Made by a program: the position numbers and the translations under genes. DNA of 64,000 bases from Dactylorhiza incarnata. Taxonomy: Eukaryota > Streptophyta > Magnoliopsida > Asparagales > Orchidaceae. The stretch is from positions 8,291,001-8,355,000 of the forward strand of contig JAWHQI010000040.1 of NCBI GenBank assembly GCA_033032865.1, given 5' to 3'. Positions 20,268-31,765 of this stretch are shown here, piece by piece (position 1 is the first letter of the stretch; each line of letters starts with the position of its first letter). The notes below the pieces were generated by a model, which saw nothing but the letters and a program-made list of their open reading frames with translations, was not told where the DNA came from and did not search any database.

Positions 20268-21199
20268 GCGTGCTCTTAAGGAATGGGGCGTCTGACATTA
20301 AAGGACATCATAGGAGACCGTTGGAAGGTTCCTCCGTCCTATAAAAGGGAATGGTGGATGCCCTAGAAACAAGTCTTCGTTTGAGAGAAGAAAAGCAGCC
20401 GTTCTCATTCTCACTCAAATCTTGGAACTAAAAGAATCCCGCAGAGCATTTCAATCAAACAGTTATAGCTGCGGTGAAGAAGAAGAAGAGAACAAAAATT
20501 CTTATCCGCCGTTCTCTAAAGTTTCAGTCATCTCCATTGACTGATAAGAAGACGATCAACATCAGGCAAAAGAAGAAGGGCTGAAGAAGATCCAGTGCTG
20601 AAATCGACAAATCAAGAAGCATCTTCTTCAAGTCAAGTTGCCGATCTCCATCAGGTAGAAGTTTTATTTCAACCTTCATTGTTGTAAGGCTTTAGGGCCA
20701 AATCTGTAAGATTTGTTTTCAGATCTAAGTGTCTAGCTTGAGGGCTGGAGAGCTGTGAGGCTTGAGGGCCAGGGAAGTGGACTTGCGGGTCCAATATTGT
20801 CAAGCTTGAGGGCTTAAGACCTATGAAGGCTTACGGGCCAGGGTAGAGGCTAGACTTGCGGGTCTGAGCTAGGGGTAGGGCCTGAGGGCCTGATTGTCAA
20901 GCTTGAGGGCTTGAGACCTGTGAAGGATTGCGGGCCAGGGCAGAGGCTAGACTTGCGAGTCTGAGCTAGGTAGGGCTTGAGGGCCTGAGTGTCGAGCTTG
21001 AGGGCTCAGGTGCAGTAGGGGATTGCGGGCTTAGGCTGTAGGACTTGCGGGTCCGTGTTGTAAGGCTTGAGGGCCTGAAGATTTTGGCGGAGTTTGCCGA
21101 GCCTAGCACATTGCTGGGTATGCGCAGAGGGACAGAGGACTACTCAAGACACCCGGTCTTGAGGAACCTCTATAAATTCTAGGGTGTTTTCTGTGTTGT
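20268..21199 (+). repeat. S1 3' LTR, second part
   Basis: Continues S1 from GCGTGCTCTTAAGG. Contains TATAAAAG near 20340 and the uninterrupted decamer array 20686-21075. Ends at the GTTGT duplication (21195-21199) of G3. Confidence 0.9.
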
Positions 21200-24100
21200 T
21201 GTCACAACCCGCATTTTCCCGAATTTAAGAATATCAGAGGAAGAGAAAATACGCGTCATGATGCCACGTCATGCAGGAGACAACTGCAGACGCTCAGGCG
21301 GGATCCTATTACTTGATAATTGAAAACGTGATTTCATGATAATCATTATTTGAAATCATTTATTAGGGTTTAGAGTAAGAACTGTGTCTCTCAGTTCGTG
21401 GATCAACTAGTCCACAGAGAAAGTATGTATAATTGCAGCGGAAAATACTTGATTTAGTTCATTTAAGGTCCTATATGCACGTGAAGGCAGGACATAAAGT
21501 AGATGATATGCACATAACTAGGCGTAGTATAAGTATAGAAAATATCTTTTAGGTGACTTTAAAACTAAGGGTTTTCATTAAAACTGATGAGATGAGGATG
21601 AATGAAAAGCCATTTTATCGCTATAATGCACCTAGTCATAAATCATTTCCAGAGAGTAAGGTATCAGATCTAAAAACAGTGGCATAAACTGGTAAGTAAA
21701 CTATAAAGTATCAAAGAGGCACAATGGGCGTCAACAAGCTGACACCAACCCGTTGGCCCAACTAGCACGTCTGAACACAAGGAGAAGCAAACAACAACTA
21801 CTACTACCTCGCAGCAGCGGGGTAAACAGCAACTAAAACTCCCGAAGACTTCGGGCTACTCCACTAACCGCTACGGCTCTGAACCTGAGGCATTCAATAC
21901 AACAAAGAACGCCTCAGCAAGGAATTACAAGTGGTAGAAAACTAACAGAAAAACAAGCAAGGCATAAGGGGTACCAACCCAAGCCTGATTCACTGAAAAA
22001 GAAGCTCGGAAACAAGGAGCTAAGCAAAGCACCAAGTGCAACCAAATATCATAAGTAGGAACAAGTATAAATTAATTATCTTGTAAATTTTAATGCATGA
22101 GACTGATCAGCTCAAATTAAATGGGGGCGGTTCTTTATCCTCTGCCACCCAAAGCCTTAACTGGTGGGGATTTCTATTACCCAACCATCCAAACACGGCC
22201 CTCGGGACCACAAGCCAAGCCTGCGGTTCACCTTTAAAATGGCCACCGTGCAAGGCTACAATAGAAACCCCACTGTCCCCCAAACACCACTACTGTGTAA
22301 GGCTAAAGACAACGGATCTTATTAATTAAATTTCAATTTAAAACACGGGACGAAGCCCGAGGAACAATCCACAGGGATACCCTAAGAGATAGGGTCAAAG
22401 CAAGGTACACACCGATCAAGATGAATCATAAGTGAAACCAAGGATTTGCAAGATCACAACAGGTTTAGAACTTAGATCGGAGGTAAACATGATCGAAGAC
22501 GCAATGCAGTTATTAGCAACATCACCGCATACTGCTAACATCACAAATACTAAGAAGAAACACCCTAAGGATAGGGTCACCATGAGATAACTACTGATCA
22601 AACGATTCATAAGGGGAAACTCGGAGTCATTGAACCAAAAAGGCAAAGGGGTTCAAGCTCGAGGGATTCATGATCAAGGACACCCAAGAGACTTGGGCAA
22701 AACTCCTTGTGCCCTTGTAAGAGGCACAAGGTTTCAAGAAGGAGGAGAAGTAATCAGAGGCATAACTCATGACGAATCATAAGAGTAAACTCAAACATTA
22801 TCAGACCACAACGAGTAAGAGAATTCAAGCAAAAAGGGATTCAAGATCAGGAGCACCGAAAGGTCACTGGCCATCATCCATGTGCACCCGAGGGGACACG
22901 AGATTCAAACATAAAAACTCAACGAAATCACATGCGTTCCAGGCGGGGTTCTTACCATCAATTATCGAGAAGAAGAGGGACAACATTCAAGGCAGCACTT
23001 CTCGAGAACTGGAAGGATTTCTCGAGATAAAGCAAGGGATTTCTCGAGACATTTGAATGTTTTTTTTTCGAGACATAGAATTAAGAGCATGCGGAGAAGA
23101 TGGAAGATTGACTGTGTTGGTAAAGGTTACCAATCACCACATCGAATGGGGGAGGTCCAGAAATTGTTGCTGTTTGAATTCGTCGGAATTCGTCGGGATT
23201 CGTCGGGATTCGTCGGGATGTCCCGTGAAATCTCGACGAATTGATACAGAAAACTTTAAACTCGGCAGAAGTTGCCGTCTGATATGATTCATCGGAATTC
23301 GTCGGGATTCCATGGAATGTCCCGTGAACTCTCGACGAAAAGCAACAGAAGCCCCTATTCTGCTGTGTGGTCTGCGGATAACGATTCTCCTAGAAGCTAT
23401 TTATCCTTTGGGTATAAATAGGACGGTTTTCTCCAGGGAACAACTACCCGATTCATAGCAAAGGAAGAATAATCAAGGAAGCTTACATTAACACTCCAAA
23501 ACTTAAGTTAAACCGAGCGACATGAAATCGACACGAGCGAAACAATACTTCAAGAACAGAAAGAGAAGGAGGAGGAAGCCACTTGCCTTAACCTTGCAAA
23601 ACTCGAGATCCTCCGCTCTGAAGGCTAAGGAAACACTCAAGCACGAAATCCTAGAACGATTCAGACCAAAAGGAAGAGTTAGGTTACCGCCAAATCTCCC
23701 AAAACTCCACGAAACGAGAAAAGCTTACCGCTAGAACGAAGATCTCGCCGAGAGTTTTCCAAATCTTCAAACAACACTCGATTCCGACCACTATAGCCCT
23801 AGAAATCGCCGGTTGAAAGCTCTCCGAAGCTCCGCTCTCGCCCTAACCCTCGGCGGCTTCTTTTGATCGAGGAAGGAGATAATGAATAGCAAGAGGAGTT
23901 TTAGGTATTTATATAAAAACCTAATTTAATATTTAATTAATTAAATAATCCTCTCATTTACTTAAACCACGAGGGCGACCAGAACAACTCGGATTTCTAC
24001 GAAATTCGCACCTTAGCTGAAAAACGGCGCTACGAATCCAACGGCGAAGTCAGAACTCAGTTCCGACGAGCCAAACTCCGGATAAAGCCTCCCGAAGCTA

Positions 24101-24292
24101 AAATCTTAATAATTACTCAAAACCTTCACTTTAATTCGAAACGACGCGAAAACTCGCACGCTCGATCTAAATTACACGCTTTAACTAAGCTAAGACTCTA
24201 AACACTACCAAAAGAGCTGACGTAACGCCCTTACGCCAAAATTACGTCACAGCGGGTACGTAAAATAATTGACGAAAAACAGGGGCGTTACA
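21200..24292 (-). repeat. G3 LTR, left (3' LTR in minus)
   Basis: 3093 bp. Minus TATATAAATA near 23908-23917. Holds a short tandem of ATTCGTCGGG (23178-23220) and TCTCGAGA words. Small open frames in it recur in the right LTR only because LTRs are copies. No gene. Confidence 0.92.
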
Positions 24293-24310
24293 GTCACTCC
24301 CCCTAAAAGA
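24293..24310 (-). other. G3 polypurine tract
   Basis: Minus-strand TTTTAGGGGGAGTGAC just before the LTR; G1 has TTTTAGGGGGAGTGGT at 53395-53410. Confidence 0.8.
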
Positions 24311-24525
24311 AGTTTCGTCCCGAAACTTGAAATCCAAAGATCTAGAAAGATACAGAATCAAATCCAAAGATTAAATGACAGCAGGATTTCCTGAAAACTG
24401 CTTTTATACTCAAAATCCATTTATCCAAGATGCTTAACACAAGCTCCATCATAACCCACAAAATAACAATCTAATCACATCTTCCAAAATTTGATTCATT
24501 AATTCCGCCTGACCGAGGCATAAAC

Positions 24526-24762
24526 CTAGAATTCTAACCTGACACACGGCTTAAAGGGCACACCAAGCAACCTGACGACTCCTTCCAAATAAAGCTCTGC
24601 TATTTCTCCAAAGAATATCTGATCTAAAAATCGCACAAAGAGAGCACTTTTTGCCAAACCGACAACTGGGACCCATACAGAATCATGTCCTCCGGGGAAT
24701 CTAGGTAACGAAGTCCATTGAAATACTTCCCCACTTCCAGCTGGAACATCCAACGGGGTCAA
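24526..24762 (-). pseudogene. G3 integrase fragment
   Basis: 78 codons matching the start of the integrase core in G1 (LDVPA, LPRFPGGHDSVWV, ELYLEGVVRLLGVP). Compared with G1 at 52230-52450, the first catalytic Asp block is altered and the frame is lost before the second. The zinc-binding part, the rest of the core and the C-terminal domain are missing. Confidence 0.7.
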
Positions 24763-24944
24763 ACTACCTCCAAGCCTAATTGATCTACCTTAACGCGCTA
24801 GCAGGTATAACATTCCAAAAAAAACACAATTGGCTAAATCATACTTCATACCAGACTGCCAACAATCGGTTATCAACCAAAAGCACGCGCCTCACTACAG
24901 ATCTTTGTTCGAATAACCTCAAACGCGGAAATACAATATCTACT

Positions 24945-25541
24945 CTAGTACTCAAGGTATTTCATCATCAAATAAGAAAGATATAGAAATTCTCCCTTTT
25001 TCTCAATCCTACTCCGGAGATGTTGCGAGTCAGGGTCTTCCTTCTGACGCAGTTCTACAAGGGCAGACCAAGAAGGCTCTTCAGCCTCTAAGCTCGAAGA
25101 CGCGGTACTACTACCGACTGAGATATCCATCAACATAAACTCCTCTACTAGGGACTGCACTGAGAGCATGAAGATATGCGCGGTCTTTCTACTCAGGCAT
25201 CGGCCACCACATAAATCCGCCACATACTCCAACCACCTCCGCTGGCGCAGACTCTGCTCCTTCAGGGTGAAGACATATTTCAGACTCTTAAGATCCGTAT
25301 AAATCTTGCATGACGCTCCATAAAGAAGATGTCTCCAAAGCTTCAAAGCATAGATCACTACGGCGAACTCTAAGTCATGCGTAGGGTAATTCTTTTCATG
25401 AACTTTCAATTGTCTAGACCCATAAGCAATTACTTTTTCTTCTTGCACCAAAACGCAACTTAATCCAAGGCGAGATGCGTCCACATAAACTGCATACTCA
25501 ACTCCTTCGATCGGTAAGGCCAACACAAGAGCACTACCCAA
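24945..25541 (-). pseudogene. G3 RNase H and linker
   Basis: 198 codons: [20 protein letters not shown] (first Asp of RNase H in VDAS), [44 protein letters not shown], then a linker that matches G1 nearly residue by residue ([13 protein letters not shown]). A segment after EYVAD is lost compared with G1. It ends at 24945 well short of integrase. Confidence 0.8.
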
Positions 25542-25980
25542 ATGTTTCTTTAATTCCCGAAAAGCTCCTTCGCACTAACCGCTTCAAACAAAAGCGGCAT
25601 ACTTCTGGGTAAACCCGGTTAAAGGTGCCGACAGCACTGAAAATTCTTGAACAAAATCTCCTGCAGAACCCAGTCAAACCTAAGAAACTCCTTATCTCCT
25701 TAGGCGATGGAGGCATCTTCCAATCCAATACAACAGAAATCTTAGCAGGGTCTACAGTAATTCCATCTTTGTTCACCACCAGACCTAGAAAGGATACCTG
25801 AGGAAGCCAAAACTCACACTTACTCAGCTTCGCAAACAACTAGAGCTTTCTAAGAGAAGGCAATACTAAACGCAACAGCGCAGCATGCTCTACAGCACTA
25901 CTGGAAAATACCAACACATCACCGAAAAACATGGCAACGAAAAGATCCGGAAAAACCTTGAACATACGGTTCATCAAGAT
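25534..25980 (-). pseudogene. G3 reverse transcriptase, C-terminal half
   Basis: Begins at NAPSAF near 25980, with the palm and fingers before it missing. The catalytic box that should read FIDD (as in G1) is FFGD at 25918-25929, so the first Asp is Gly. Then [14 protein letters not shown] and [18 protein letters not shown] as in other gypsy RTs. A stop lies near 25842. Non-functional. Confidence 0.8.
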
Positions 25981-26690
25981 CAAAAACGCAGAGGGTGCAT
26001 TGCAATAAGACAAGCACCAGGCTCCAAAACAAAAACGAACTCCACGCCTCCAACCGGCGGGAGACCAGGAAGATCATCAGGAAAAACGACAGGAAGCTCT
26101 CGCACCACTAGGACATCCTCGATACGCGGCGAATGCCTAACAGTTTCTACCACAGAAACAAGGTACGCCAACAACCGGAATCTAACAGCTTCCGAGCACA
26201 CACCGCAGAAAATATCGGGGAACACTGGCACGGAGGTCCTAGAAAATACTCAAGGGATGACCGCATCAAAACTGGACAACAGGTCCGAACCCAAAATCAC
26301 GACAAAGTCTTCTAGATTCAATACCTTAAGATCAGCAAAAGCCAACAAATCTCCTAAGAGAAGGGGCAACTCCGGACGCACAGGTTCGAGGATACCAAAA
26401 TACCGAAAGGAAACTAAACGAGGAACGAATCGATGCCCAACTCAGGGGTCATACGGTGACGCTCAACGAAATTCCTTGCTACGAACGAAAGGGCAGCACC
26501 CGAATCGAAAAGATCTCACGCTCAACAATTCTTTACCTTAAATCACCCTATAAGCGCGAAAAGAGAAACTAGTCTAATACAGCAAAGCTAAGATCAAGTC
26601 AAAACTTAACAGCTAACTCGAATATCTAACCTGCGATTACTTGGGTCGAAGACTGCTCTTGCTCCTGGGTCAACACATTCAGCTTTCCTC
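25981..26690 (-). pseudogene. G3 protease-RT linker, decayed
   Basis: The recognisable piece is 25980-26231 (LAYLVSVVETVRHSPRIEDVLVVRELPVVFPDDLPGLPP in short motifs VVREL and FPDDLPGLPP), which precedes RT in Tekay elements. Sequence to 26690 covers where protease should be; only traces remain (for example a reading near 26250-26500) and no open frame. Confidence 0.6.
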
Positions 26691-26695
26691 TTCCT

Positions 26696-27856
26696 TCATC
26701 CTGATTGCGGCGGCGACACAGCTCGAAGCGGGACTGGCTGCAACTGGGGGTGAATCAGCGGGCATTGGAACTTCATGTGCCCCTTCTGCTTGCACTGGAA
26801 GCAGACTTTATCTTTGGTCCAACACTGGGCCACATCATGCCCTTTCTGCTTGCACAACAGGCAACACACCCCTCCCAAAGGAGTACTCTTGATTTCCAAC
26901 ACTCGCTGCTTCTTCTGAACTCCCTTTCTCTTGAAACACTTTTCATAAGGATGGCCAGGGCGTCCGCAGAAACTACAGACATCGCCACTTCTCTTCCTTG
27001 AAGCGGGGCCAGATACCTTGGGGCCTTCACCATCTTCGACTTTTCTCTTGCCCTTTCTCATCAAAGCACCTTCATTCTTAGCGATAACGATGGCCTCGGC
27101 TTTCAAAGCTGCTTCCACTGCCTCAGCATAGCTCGCCCATCCATGAGCACCGGCTACATGCTGACTATCATTACGAAGTCCTCCCAAAGATTGCTTCACT
27201 CTTCCTTCCTCTGAAGCTACTAGACCTAGAGCAATTCTGCTCGGCCTCCTGGGTTCAATCACAAATTCACTAACAGCGAATTGCCTCTGCTCCGGGTGCA
27301 GCAAATCATTCACCAAACAGTCTTGCTCAACCGACGGCCGAAACTCCTTTAACATCATCGCCTTGAATGACTCCCACGAACATCCATCTACGAGGTTTTC
27401 CAATTCCCTAATCCACCAGCTCTTAACAAGACCCTTCAGCTGGTAAGCGGCGACCGCTACCTTTTGGCCTGCAGAGATTCCTGAGTACTTAAAAATATCC
27501 TCGATGGCAACCAACCAGTCATCCAAAGACAAGAAATCAGCTCTTCCGCCAAACGTAGGGGGTCTTAATCGCTGAAAATGCGATATAACGTCCATTTCCG
27601 GAAGCATCTCTACAGGTGGAAACAAGGGAGCAGGAGGAGTAGGTACCGTCTGTCCTACTACTGGGGCCTGCGCTACGAATTGCTGCCTAACACCGGCAGA
27701 CAACAACAACTCAACCTGAGATTGCATCGCAACCACCTGCTTGGACAGAGTCTCAAAACTTTGCTGCAGACTCTCAATCACGGCTTTACTCAACGCACCG
27801 GAAGACTCGCCTTCAAACAGGGGAGTCGACCTAAACGCAACACGCTTCGGCGCCAT
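26696..27856 (-). CDS. G3 gag with three zinc knuckles
   Basis: Open minus-strand frame of 386 codons from MAPKRVAFRSTP (27856; an ATG 10 codons earlier is in the leader). A coiled-coil stretch with many Gln (about 25-60), the gag domain (ISHFQRLRPPTFGG, DDWLVAIEDIFKYSGIS, VAAYQLKG, WWIRELE), then three CCHC knuckles: CSFCGRPGHPYEKC, CLLCKQKGHDVAQC and CFQCKQKGHMKFQC (about 294-307, 332-345, 352-365). No internal stop, while all of pol is broken. Gag forms the particle and binds RNA; an intact copy may let the element be packaged and moved with enzymes from a relative. Confidence 0.85.
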   Translation of the reverse strand: MAPKRVAFRSTPLFEGESSGALSKAVIESLQQSFETLSKQVVAMQSQVELLLSAGVRQQFVAQAPVVGQTVPTPPAPLFPPVEMLPEMDVISHFQRLRPPTFGGRADFLSLDDWLVAIEDIFKYSGISAGQKVAVAAYQLKGLVKSWWIRELENLVDGCSWESFKAMMLKEFRPSVEQDCLVNDLLHPEQRQFAVSEFVIEPRRPSRIALGLVASEEGRVKQSLGGLRNDSQHVAGAHGWASYAEAVEAALKAEAIVIAKNEGALMRKGKRKVEDGEGPKVSGPASRKRSGDVCSFCGRPGHPYEKCFKRKGVQKKQRVLEIKSTPLGGVCCLLCKQKGHDVAQCWTKDKVCFQCKQKGHMKFQCPLIHPQLQPVPLRAVSPPQSG

Positions 27857-27886
27857 CGCTGCTAAAACGCATAAACCTCTAATCAA

Positions 27887-28519
27887 AACTCAACCCTACA
27901 CTAGAACTACACTTCTTGGTTCAGAACATACATATACAGATACTTGCCATTGCCACCACCTTTCTCTGGGATTTTCATGATGCTATGCTAAATTTGGGGA
28001 TGACACCATATCATCCCTCTTGACTCACATGCAAGGGTCATGAATGCATGAATGTTCTGTTCATTTTGAAAATCATGTGTGTACGTATGTCATCCTGTAA
28101 ATCTTTAGCTTGGCACGTGTGCTTATGCAATGCTACACAAGGTATGTTGTGCTATGCATTCTAATAAAGGCCTTAATGCATGTTATGAGCGGCGTACACA
28201 TGAAATATTATGCATCCCATACTACATAATATCGCATGTAACGAAAAATAAAACGTGCTAATGGGCATCCATGTGATGGTGGTTATGCATCCCATACTAC
28301 ATAACCGTCACATGTTGCCACCTATGGTGGATCCATATACAAACACATATTATGCATCCCATACTACATAATATGCCCCGTATACTTCTTATCATGCTAT
28401 GAGTGTAGTGTTCGTGCTTTGGCCAAGACGTACTGATGACACATCGGTGTGTGTATGCAATGAAACCAAACAACTAAACTATATCAGAATTTGTTGCCCG
28501 ACCAACTTGTCGAACAACC
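27887..28519 (-). other. G3 leader between primer site and gag, with three hairpins
   Basis: No gene. Holds three copies of an identical 22-bp inverted motif at 28208-28229, 28283-28304 and 28350-28371. An antisense open frame at 28399-28659 overlaps the LTR and is not supported. Confidence 0.8.
28208..28371 (-). repeat. Triple hairpin motif in G3 leader
   Basis: Each copy reads, on the minus strand, stem TTATG, loop TAGTATGGGATG, stem CATAA. The flanks extend the stem differently each time: ATATTATG/CATAATAT, GGTTATG/CATAACC, CATATTATG/CATAATATG. Changed pairs still pair. G1 has the same three in the same order at 35586-35752. Likely an RNA structure such as a packaging or dimerisation signal; function is inferred. 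Confidence 0.7.
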
Positions 28520-28520
28520 T

Positions 28521-28533
28521 CCCTCTGATACCA
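28521..28533 (-). other. G3 primer binding site
   Basis: Minus-strand TGGTATCAGAGGG, two bases after the LTR end; initiator tRNA-Met type, identical to G1. Confidence 0.85.
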
Positions 28534-28535
28534 AC

Positions 28536-31500
28536 TGTCACAACCCGCATTTTCCCGAATTTAAGAATATCAGAGGAAGAGAAAATACGCGTCATGATGC
28601 CACGTCATGCAGGAGACAACTGCAGACGCTCAGGCGGGATCCTATTACTTGATAATTGAAAACGTGATTTCATGATAATCATTATTTGAAATCATTTATT
28701 AGGGTTTAGAGTAAGAACTGTGTCTCTCAGTTCGTGGATCAACTAGTCCACAGAGAAAGTATGTATAATTGCAGCGGAAAATACTTGATTTAGTTCATTT
28801 AAGGTCCTATATGCACGTGAAGGCAGGACATAAAGTAGATGATATGCACATAACTAGGCGTTGTATAAGTATAGAAAATATCTTTTAGGTGACTTTAAAA
28901 CTAAGGGTTTTCGTTAAAACTGATGAGATGAGGATGAATGAAAAGCCATTTTATCGCTATAATGCACCTAGTCATAAATCATTTCCAGAGAGTAAGGTAT
29001 CAGATCTAAAAACAGTGGCATAAACTGGTAAGTAAACTATAAAGTATCAAAGAGGCACAATGGGCGTCAACAAGCTGACACCAACCCGTTGGCCCAACTA
29101 GCATGTCTGAACACAAGGAGAAGCAAACAACAACTACTACTACCTCGCAGCAGCGGGGTAAACAGCAGTTAAAACTCCCGAAGACTTCGGGCTACTCCAC
29201 TAACCGCTACGGCTCTGAACCTGAGGCATTCAATACAACAAAGAACGCCTCAGCAAGGAATTACAAGTGGCAGAAAACTAACAGAAAAACAAGCAAGGCA
29301 TAAGGGGTACCAACCCAAGCCTGATTCACTGAAAAAGAAGCTCGGAAACAAGGAGCTAAGCAAAGCACCAAGTGCAACCAAATATCATAAGTAGGAACAA
29401 GTATAAATTAATTATCTTGTAAATTTTAATGCATGAGACTGATCAGCTCAAATTAAATGGGGGCGGTTCTTTATCCTCTGCCACCCAAAGCCTTAACTGG
29501 TGGGGATTTCTATTACCCAACCATCCAAACACGGCCCTCGGGACCACAAGCCAAGCCTGCGGTTCACCTTTAAAATGGCCACCGTGCAAGGCTACAATAG
29601 AAACCCCACTGTCCCCCAAACACCACTACTGTGTAAGGCTAAAGACAACGGATCTTATTAATTAAATTTCAATTTAAAACACGGGACGAAGCCCGAGGAA
29701 CAATCCACAGGGATACCCTAAGAGATAGGGTCAAAGCAAGGTACACACCGATCAAGATGAATCATAAGTGAAACCAAGGATTTGCAAGATCACAACAGGT
29801 TTAGAACTTAGATCGGAGGTAAACATGATCGAAGACGCAATGCAGTTATTAGCAACATCACCGCATACTGCTAACATCACAAATACTAAGAAGAAACACC
29901 CTAAGGATAGGGTTACCATGAGATAACTACTGATCAAACGATTCATAAGGGGAAACTCGGAGTCATTGAACCAAAAAGGCAAAGGGGTTCAAGCTCGAGG
30001 GATTCATGATCAAGGACACCCAAGAGACTTGGGCAAAACTCCTTGTGCCCTTGTAAGAGGCACAAGGTTTCAAGAAGGAGGAGAAGTAATCAGAGGCATA
30101 ACTCATGACAAATCATAAGAGTAAACTCAAACATTATCAGACCACAACGAGTAAGAGAATTCAAGCAAAAAGGGATTCAAGATCAGGAGCACCGAAAGGT
30201 CACTGGCCATCATCCATGTGCACCCGAGGGGACACGAGATTCAAACATAAAAACTCAACGAAATCACATGCGTTCCAGGCGGGGTTCTTACCATCAATTA
30301 TCGAGAAGAAGAGGGACAACATTCAAGGCAGCACTTCTCGAGAACTGGAAGGATTTCTCGAGATAAAGCAAGGGATTTCTCGAGACATTTGAATGTTTTT
30401 TTTTTCGAGACATAGAATTAAGAGCATGCGGAGAAGATGGAAGATTGACTGTGTTGGTAAAGGTTACCAATCACCACATCGAATGGGGGAGGTCCAGAAA
30501 TTGTTGCTGTTTGAATTCGTCGGAATTCGTCGGGATTCGTCGGGATTCGTCGGGATGTCCCGTGAAATCTCGACGAATTGATACAGAAAACTTTAAACTC
30601 GGCAGAAGTTGCCGTCTGATATGATTCATCGGAATTCGTCGGGATTCCACGGAATGTCCCGTGAACTCTCGACGAAAAGCAACAGAAGCCCTTATTCTGC
30701 TGTGTGGTCTGCGGATAGCGATTCTCCTAGAAGCTATTTATCCTTTGGGTATAAATAGGACGGTTTTCTCCAGGGAACAACTACCCGATTCATAGCAAAG
30801 GAAGAATAATCAAGGAAGCTTACATTAACACTCCAAAACTTAAGTTAAACCGAGCGACATGAAATCGACACGAGCGAAACAATACTTCAAGAACAGAAAG
30901 AGAAGGAGGAGGAAGCCACTTGCCTTAACCTTGCAAAACTCGAGATCCTCCGCTCTGAAGGCTAAGGAAACACTCAAGCACGAAATCCTAAAACGATTCA
31001 GACCAAAAGGAAGAGTTAGGTTACCGCCAAATCTCCCAAAACTCCACGAAACGAGAAAAGCTTACCGCTAGAACGAAGATCTCGCCGAGAGTTTTCCAAA
31101 TCTTCAAACAACACTCGATTCCGACCACTATAGCCCTAGAAATCGCCGGTTGAAAGCTCTCCGAAGCTCCGCTCTCGCCCTAACCCTCGGCGGCTTCTTT
31201 TGATCGAGGAAGGAGATAATGAATAGCAAGAGGAGTTTTAGGTATTTATATAAAAACCTAATTTAATATTTAATTAATTAAATAATCCTCTCATTTACTT
31301 AAACCACGAGGGCGACCAGAACAACTCGGATTTCTACGAAATTCGCACCTTAGCTGAAAAACGGCGCTACGAATCCAACGGCGAAGTCAGAACTCAGTTC
31401 CGACGAGCCAAACTCCGGATAAAGCCTCCCGAAGCTAAAATCTTAATAATTACTCAAAACCTTCACTTTAATTCGAAACGACGCGAAAACTCGCACGCTC

Positions 31501-31629
31501 GATCTAAATTACACGCTTTAACTAAGCTAAGACTCTAAACACTACCAAAAGAGCTGACGTAACGCCCTTACGCCAAAATTACGTCACAGCGGGTACGTAA
31601 AATAATTGACGAAAAACAGGGGCGTTACA
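28536..31629 (-). repeat. G3 LTR, right (5' LTR in minus)
   Basis: 3094 bp, nearly identical to 21200-24292; the differences I saw are single substitutions, mostly transitions, and one base in a T run near 30400. Confidence 0.92.
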
Positions 31630-31760
31630 GTTGTGCCTTTAACCTTCTGAATCAGTTAACTAGAAATAAAGAACATCTAAAGGGGAAGAAAACAATTTGA
31701 AAAACCTATTCACCCCCCCCCCCCCCCTCTAGGTGATAAGTTGACACCCAATAACTAACA
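31630..31760 (+). repeat. S1 3' LTR, last part
   Basis: Starts with the second GTTGT copy, matches the end of the 5' LTR (AACCTTCTGAATCAG...), includes a 15-base C run (31713-31727) and ends AACTAACA before GAATC. Confidence 0.9.
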
Positions 31761-31765
31761 GAATC

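Larger units (their letters stand above)
21200..31629 (-). mobile_element. G3: Tekay/Del-type chromovirus, pol decayed, gag intact
   Basis: LTRs of 3.09 kb with exact GTTGT duplication (21195-21199 and 31630-31634), minus-strand order gag, RT fragment, RNase H, integrase fragment. LTR start on minus TGTAACGCCCC, the primer site and the polypurine tract match G1, whose C-terminal domain is of Tekay type. By eye about a dozen substitutions separate the two LTRs, so insertion is recent relative to S1 and G1, yet the interior lacks half of RT and most of integrase. Confidence 0.92.
2085..31760 (+). mobile_element. S1: Sirevirus-type Ty1/copia element with nested insertions
   Basis: Both LTRs start TGTTGGGAATCTT and end AACTAACA, and both ends are flanked by GAATC (2080-2084 and 31761-31765). 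Primer site, gag zinc-knuckle part, RNase H and a series of polypurine tracts are in plus order. Sirevirus assignment rests on the gag end (GPKATWVPKG), the RNase H wording and the multiple GGGGGAG tracts before the 3' LTR, all known features of that genus. Integrase and RT are absent and a foreign cassette lies in their place. The 3' LTR carries G2 and G3. Without nested elements S1 is about 7.7 kb. Confidence 0.9.

Noticed and set aside
22093..22329. Small frames duplicated at 29429-29665, 22416-22646/29752-29982 and others
   Set aside because: These are the two near-identical G3 LTRs; recent identity explains the repetition without coding selection.
28399..28659. Antisense frame in the G3 leader similar to one at 35426-35695 in G1
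   Set aside because: Both are the antisense of homologous leaders containing the hairpins; similarity follows from shared descent and the start and end are not conserved.
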